A DNA stretch of 9,947 nt from Pseudomonadota bacterium (GTDB taxonomy: Bacteria; Pseudomonadota; Gammaproteobacteria; Steroidobacterales; Rariloculaceae). The translations under genes were made by a program, and so were the position numbers. Positions 6,656 through 9,947 of this stretch are shown one piece after another (positions within the stretch are counted from its first letter, which is position 1; every line of letters begins with the position of its first letter). The notes under the pieces were generated by a model. That model made no database searches and was not told the DNA's origin. It saw nothing but the letters and a program-made list of their open reading frames with translations. The stretch spans positions 1-9,947 of the forward strand of contig VYEH01000387.1 of NCBI GenBank assembly GCA_009843005.1, in the 5' to 3' direction.

Positions 6656-6705
6656 GCCGCATGAGGTTCGCTGGTCAGCACGCGGGTCACCTGGGCGGCA
6701 TGCGG
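6646..6705. repeat. Degenerate 21-bp duplication with 7-bp inverted arms
   Basis: GGTCAC-TG-GC-GCATG-GG occurs at 6646-6666, across the metG stop, and again at 6685-6705, 39 bp later, agreeing at 16 of 21 positions. CCGCATG (6657-6663) is also the exact reverse complement of CATGCGG (6699-6705), and AGGT (6664-6667) can pair with ACCT (6689-6692) inside it. The segment lies in the metG-rsxA gap. It may be a decayed duplication of the metG 3' end or an mRNA structure. No U-run follows, so it is not a standard terminator. Confidence 0.4.
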
Positions 6706-6739
6706 GGCATCTGAACGATATTGGGGTTTCCCGAGCGAC

Positions 6740-7321
6740 ATGACAGAGCTGATTGTCATCATTTTCTCCGCCGCACTGGTCAACAACTTCGTATTGGTTC
6801 AGTTTCTCGGGCTCTGCCCCTTCCTGGGCGCCTCGCGCAAGCTCGAGGGCGCCCTGGGCATGGGTCTGGCCACGGGCCTGGTGCTGACGCTGGCCTCCGC
6901 GTTCAGCTACCTCGTGGAGCGGTTCGTCCTGATTCCGTTGGATGTCACCTACCTGCGCCTGGTGTCGTTCATCGTCGTCATTGGCGCGGCAGTGCAATTC
7001 ACCGAACTGGTATTGAGCCGCGCCTTTCCCCTGCTTCACAAGGTCCTGGGCATCTACATACCGCTGATAGCCAGCAATTGCGCCGTGCTCGGCGTCGCGC
7101 TGTTGAACTCCAATGCCAGCCGCAGCCTGGCTGCCGCGATCTTCTACGGGGCAGGCGCCGCCCTTGGCTTCGGCATCGTCCTGGTGCTGTTGAGCAGCCT
7201 GCGCGAACGCCTGGAAGGCGAAGACGTGCCGGCACCGTTCCGCGGCTCGGCGATCACGCTGGTCACCGCCGGGATCCTGTCGCTGGCGTTCTTCGGGTTC
7301 AACGGGTTCAGCCGCTTTTAG
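6740..7321 (+). CDS. rsxA: Rnf/Rsx electron transport complex subunit A
   Basis: Integral membrane subunit of the Rnf-type complex, 193 residues, the same length as E. coli RsxA. It is strongly hydrophobic with about six transmembrane segments. Seen: VNNFVLVQFLGLCPFLG (14-30) with C26, and SNCAVLGVALLN (112-123) with C114; these two conserved cysteines belong to the set that, with the homologous subunit RsxE, binds an iron-sulfur cluster inside the membrane. ERLEGEDVPAPFRGSAI (156-172) and the C-terminal SLAFFGFNGF are also typical. The ATG at 6740 has only a weak Shine-Dalgarno, but the product begins MTELIVIIFSAALVNNF in register with E. coli. It is the first gene of the rsxABCD... operon. 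No good promoter is visible in the 84-bp gap, so read-through from metG is possible. Confidence 0.96.
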   Translation: MTELIVIIFSAALVNNFVLVQFLGLCPFLGASRKLEGALGMGLATGLVLTLASAFSYLVERFVLIPLDVTYLRLVSFIVVIGAAVQFTELVLSRAFPLLHKVLGIYIPLIASNCAVLGVALLNSNASRSLAAAIFYGAGAALGFGIVLVLLSSLRERLEGEDVPAPFRGSAITLVTAGILSLAFFGFNGFSRF

Positions 7322-7336
7322 CGCTGAAACCAACTG

Positions 7337-7855
7337 ATGATCACCGGCACCCTCGTCCTGTCGGGTATTGCATTGGTACTGGCCATCGGGCTGGTGCTGT
7401 GCAGCCGCTACATGGCGCAGTCGGAGGATTCCGTGATCGACGAGGTCGAGCGGATACTGCCGCGCATCCAGTGTGCCCAGTGCGGCTACCCCGGCTGCAA
7501 GCCCTACGCTGCCGCGATCGTCGCCGATGCGGCGCCACTCAACCTGTGCCCACCCGGCGGGGAAGCAACGGTACGGCGGCTGGCGAAGTTCCTGGGGCGC
7601 GACTCCGTCCACCTGGAAAAACCGGTTGCAATCGCTGGACTCGCCGGCGTTCAGGCAAATCTGGACGATACCGCCGTCATCGACGAGGAACTGTGCATCG
7701 GCTGCAATCTCTGCTTGCGCGCCTGCCCGGTGGACGCCATCGTGGGCGTCCAGCAGATGATGCACACGGTCATTTCGGATCACTGTACCGGGTGTGCGCT
7801 GTGCCTGCCGCCCTGCCCCGTGGACTGCATTTCGCTGGCGCCCCGCCATGCTTGA
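7337..7855 (+). CDS. rsxB: Rnf/Rsx electron transport complex subunit B (Fe-S)
   Basis: Iron-sulfur subunit of the Rnf-type complex, 172 residues, somewhat shorter than E. coli RsxB (192). An N-terminal transmembrane anchor (about 3-24) is followed by an Fe4S domain with C46, C49, C54 and C71 (IQCAQCGYPGCKPY and NLCPPGG), then two ferredoxin-type [4Fe-4S] motifs: C120, C123, C126, C130 (CIGCNLCLRACP) and C150, C153, C156, C160 (CTGCALCLPPCP). It is expected to relay electrons between the soluble and membrane subunits on the cytoplasmic face. It starts 15 bp after rsxA with no recognisable Shine-Dalgarno; a stop four codons upstream rules out a longer form except from CTG at 7334. Its 3' end overlaps rsxC by 8 bp. 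Confidence 0.96.
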   Translation: MITGTLVLSGIALVLAIGLVLCSRYMAQSEDSVIDEVERILPRIQCAQCGYPGCKPYAAAIVADAAPLNLCPPGGEATVRRLAKFLGRDSVHLEKPVAIAGLAGVQANLDDTAVIDEELCIGCNLCLRACPVDAIVGVQQMMHTVISDHCTGCALCLPPCPVDCISLAPRHA

Positions 7856-9365
7856 GCGGAGCCTTCAGCGCGAGCTTTCCGGCGGCTTCAGGATCAGGGC
7901 GAGAAAGACCATGTCGACGGGTACGCCCATCGCCCGGGGACTGGTGCCGAAGCGCCTGATCATTCCGATGACGCAGCAGGCGGGGCCGGCGGCGATTCCG
8001 GTTGTGGAAGTCGGCCAGAGCGTCAGTAAGGGAGAGTTGATCGGCCGGCCCGGGGGGCAACGTTCTGCGGGCGTGCATGCTTCGACCTCGGGCGTGATCA
8101 GCGCGATTCAGGACGGGCCGGCGCCCACGGTCAACGGACTGACCACTTCGCTTTGCCTGCACCTGGAAACCGACGGTCGCGATGAGCCGGCGCCTTCCGG
8201 GAAGTGGCCCGGGACGCGGGACGCGCGCATGGACGCCATCCGCAAGGCCGGCATCGTCGGTCTGGGCGGTGCGGTCTTTTCCACTGCAGAGAAATTGCGC
8301 GGCGATGACGACTGCGAACTGTTGATCCTCAACGGGGCCGAATGCGAGCCCTACATCAGTTGCGACGACATGCTGATGCGCGAACATCCGCTGGAGGTCG
8401 TGCGCGGCGCCCTGGCCATGATGGATCTGGCAGGGGCGGAGTCAACCGTGTTCGTGGTCGAAACGGACAAACCGGACGCGCTGCGGGCCGTACGCGAGGC
8501 AGCCGCCCAGCTTGGCGATACGCGCATCGAGTTCGCCCGGGTTCCCACGGTTTATCCCGCCGGAGGAGAACGCCAGTTGGTCGAGGTGCTGACCGGGCGC
8601 GAGATTCCCAGCGGCAGCTATCCCCCGGCAGCCGGGTGCATTTGCCAAAACGTGGGCACGGCCTATGCGCTGGACCGCTTCATCCGGCGCGGCGAACCGC
8701 TGACAAGCCGCATCGTGACCGTCACGGGCAGCGGCGTCGCCCATGCAGCCAATGTGGAAGTGCCCATCGGCACGCCGATCCGCGACCTGATCGAGTTCTG
8801 CGGCGGTTACCGGGGCGATGTGACGCGGCTGATTCTCGGTGGAAACATGATGGGCTATGCGCTGCCCGGCGACGATGTTCCCATCACCAAGGCGGGCAAC
8901 TGCATCGTCGCGGCTCATTCGGACGAGGTCCGGGATTCCTTCCGGGAATGGCCGTGCATTCGCTGCGGCGATTGCGCCGATGTCTGCCCTCCCCGGCTGC
9001 TGCCCCAGCAACTGCTGCGGGCCTCCGCGGTTTCGGATTTCGACCAACTCGACGCCCTGGGCCTGAACGACTGCATCGAGTGCGGTTGCTGCGACGTCGC
9101 CTGTCCCAGCCAGATCGCGCTGACCGAACGATTCAGGCAGGCCAAGCAAGCCCGGGCGGTGGCCTCGCGACGCGCTGAGATAGCCGAACTGGCGGACAAG
9201 CGTCACCGGCGCAAGCTCGCACGTCTGGCGGTACAGACCGAGGATGTCGACCGGCAACAGGACGATCTGATCGCCGCGATCAGGAGCGAGGACAGCCGGG
9301 CGATGATTGAAGCCGCGGTGGCGCGGGCGAGCAGGCGCCGCGACAACAGCGAGACGACTCACTGA
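7848..9365 (+). CDS. rsxC: Rnf/Rsx electron transport complex subunit C
   Basis: Peripheral subunit of the Rnf-type complex that in the family binds NADH, FMN and two [4Fe-4S] clusters. The product is 505 residues from the ATG at 7848, which overlaps the rsxB end by 8 bp. Seen: MSTGTPIARG (22-31), the biotinyl-lipoyl-like segment GVHASTSGVISAI (75-87), a glycine-rich loop GLGGAVFST (138-146), NGAECEPYI (162-170), YPAGGERQL (236-244), CQNVGTAYA (266-274), and two clusters: C370, C373, C376, C380 and C409, C412, C415, C419. The loop departs from the usual GLGGAGFPT. The C-terminal tail after 420 is a short charged helix, without the long Ala/Lys-rich repeats of E. coli RsxC (about 740 residues). 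An in-frame GTG at 7794 is open but only adds residues shadowing rsxB. Confidence 0.95.
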   Translation: MLERSLQRELSGGFRIRARKTMSTGTPIARGLVPKRLIIPMTQQAGPAAIPVVEVGQSVSKGELIGRPGGQRSAGVHASTSGVISAIQDGPAPTVNGLTTSLCLHLETDGRDEPAPSGKWPGTRDARMDAIRKAGIVGLGGAVFSTAEKLRGDDDCELLILNGAECEPYISCDDMLMREHPLEVVRGALAMMDLAGAESTVFVVETDKPDALRAVREAAAQLGDTRIEFARVPTVYPAGGERQLVEVLTGREIPSGSYPPAAGCICQNVGTAYALDRFIRRGEPLTSRIVTVTGSGVAHAANVEVPIGTPIRDLIEFCGGYRGDVTRLILGGNMMGYALPGDDVPITKAGNCIVAAHSDEVRDSFREWPCIRCGDCADVCPPRLLPQQLLRASAVSDFDQLDALGLNDCIECGCCDVACPSQIALTERFRQAKQARAVASRRAEIAELADKRHRRKLARLAVQTEDVDRQQDDLIAAIRSEDSRAMIEAAVARASRRRDNSETTH

Positions 9366-9947
9366 TGCAGTTTGAACTCAAGCCTCCGCCCCACGCCCTT
9401 CCCACCACCAGCGTACCCAGGATGATGCGCCATGTGATCTACGCGCTGGCGCCCGCCGCGCTCGCCCACGTCTGGTTCTTCGGGTGGGGGATCTGCATCA
9501 ATGCGCTGATTGCAACCGCAGCGGCGCTGGGCGCGGAAGCCCTGATGCTGCGATTGAGGAACCGCCCCGTCAAACCCTCGCTCCTTGACGGTACGGCCAC
9601 GGTGACGGCCGTGCTGCTGGCCTTCGCGATCCCGCCACTGGCGCCGTGGTGGGTCCCGGTGATCGGCGCCGTTGCGGCCATCGTACTCGCCAAGCACCTC
9701 TACGGCGGACTGGGGTCGAATCTGTTCAATCCGGCGATGGTGGGTTACGCGATTCTGCTGATTTCTTTTCCGGTGGAAATGACCTATTGGCTACCGCCGC
9801 GCGGCCTGGAACCGGGGCTGGAGTCCATTGGCGCGTGGGACAGCCTGCGCTTTTCCCTGACCGGCTCCTTACCCCAGGCAATGGACATCGACGCGGTCAC
9901 CCAGGCTACGCCGCTGGACCTGGTGCGCGAAGGGCTGACCAATATGC
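9365..9947 (+). CDS. rsxD: Rnf/Rsx electron transport complex subunit D, N-terminal part
   Basis: Integral membrane flavoprotein subunit, open from the ATG at 9365 to the window edge (194 codons; E. coli RsxD is about 350). The start shares its A with the rsxC TGA (TGATG), indicating coupling. Seen: a hydrophobic helix around 23-37 followed by HVWFFGWG (35-42), AIPPLAPWWVPVIG (88-101), LAKHLYGGLGSNLFNPAMVGY (108-128), ISFPVEMTYWLPP (133-145) and the motif DAVTQATPLD (176-185). T182 in this motif corresponds to the threonine that carries covalent FMN in the family, attached by ApbE; it matches DGISQATPLD of E. coli. The gene is closely similar to RsxD throughout. The expected next genes rsxG and rsxE are outside the window. 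Confidence 0.95.
   Translation, partial: MQFELKPPPHALPTTSVPRMMRHVIYALAPAALAHVWFFGWGICINALIATAAALGAEALMLRLRNRPVKPSLLDGTATVTAVLLAFAIPPLAPWWVPVIGAVAAIVLAKHLYGGLGSNLFNPAMVGYAILLISFPVEMTYWLPPRGLEPGLESIGAWDSLRFSLTGSLPQAMDIDAVTQATPLDLVREGLTNM

Noticed and set aside
7794..7847. 18-codon N-terminal extension of RsxC
   Set aside because: The extra residues are a shifted reading of the second ferredoxin motif of rsxB; the ATG at 7848 gives the expected N-terminus.
5963..7849. 628-codon open frame on the minus strand
   Set aside because: It runs antisense across the end of metG, rsxA and rsxB, each of which is certain from conserved motifs. The product is low-complexity and Q/R/A/D/G-rich, as expected from the complement of GC-rich codons.
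6721..7959. 412-codon open frame on the plus strand
   Set aside because: Out of frame over rsxA, rsxB and the start of rsxC; the product is Arg/Pro/Gly-rich with no recognisable domain.
9890..9919. Apparent loss of the SGAT flavinylation motif in RsxD (TQAT here)
   Set aside because: E. coli RsxD has SQAT at this place, so Q before AT is normal for the family and T182 should still carry FMN.
1..9947. Defence island, prophage, integron or other new system
   Set aside because: Every stretch longer than about 210 bp is covered by a recognised gene, most of them core housekeeping genes in an order known from relatives, with no mobile-element hallmark.

Overview
The window is ordinary, GC-rich chromosomal DNA from a gammaproteobacterium. 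The gene neighbourhoods match those I know from Pseudomonas and its relatives: a DUF2066 gene divergent from purM-purN-DUF3108, dcd-apbC divergent from metG, and the rsx/rnf genes beyond metG. The Dcd protein is of the 188-residue Pseudomonas-like type rather than the E. coli type. I see no tRNA, rRNA, CRISPR array, transposase, integrase, toxin-antitoxin or phage gene. Genus cannot be given from this sequence alone.

Layout. (1) 1-177, minus: N-terminal 59 codons of a DUF2066 exported protein, cut by the window edge. (2) 178-269: divergent promoter region. (3) 270-2675, plus: purM, purN and a DUF3108 exported protein, with overlapping ends, as a three-gene operon. (4) 2676-2784: convergent gap holding a 40-bp imperfect tandem repeat with palindromic arms. 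(5) 2785-4445, minus: apbC (mrp) followed by dcd, coupled by a GTGA overlap. (6) 4446-4654: divergent regulatory gap with a perfect 7-3-7 palindrome in the apbC leader and an extended -10 facing metG. (7) 4655-6655, plus: metG. (8) 6656-6739: short gap with a degenerate duplication and an inverted repeat. (9) 6740-9947, plus: rsxA, rsxB, rsxC and the first 194 codons of rsxD, cut by the right edge.

How the genes work together. PurN and PurM catalyse steps 3 and 5 of de novo purine synthesis. Dcd feeds dUMP/dTTP synthesis by deaminating dCTP. ApbC is a P-loop ATPase that carries Fe-S clusters. MetG charges tRNA-Met. RsxABCD are subunits of a membrane Rnf-type electron-transfer complex rich in Fe-S and flavin; in E. 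coli the homologous complex keeps SoxR reduced, and in other bacteria it drives ferredoxin reduction or ion transport. ApbC may be useful next to an Fe-S-rich complex, but that link is inference from position only.

I looked for a novel system and did not find one. What deserves a second look is small-scale: the tandem palindromic repeats, the apbC leader palindrome, the metG-rsxA spacer, a few motif substitutions (MetRS KMSKR, RsxC GLGGAVFST, PurN CFTG), and two exported proteins of unknown function bracketing purMN.
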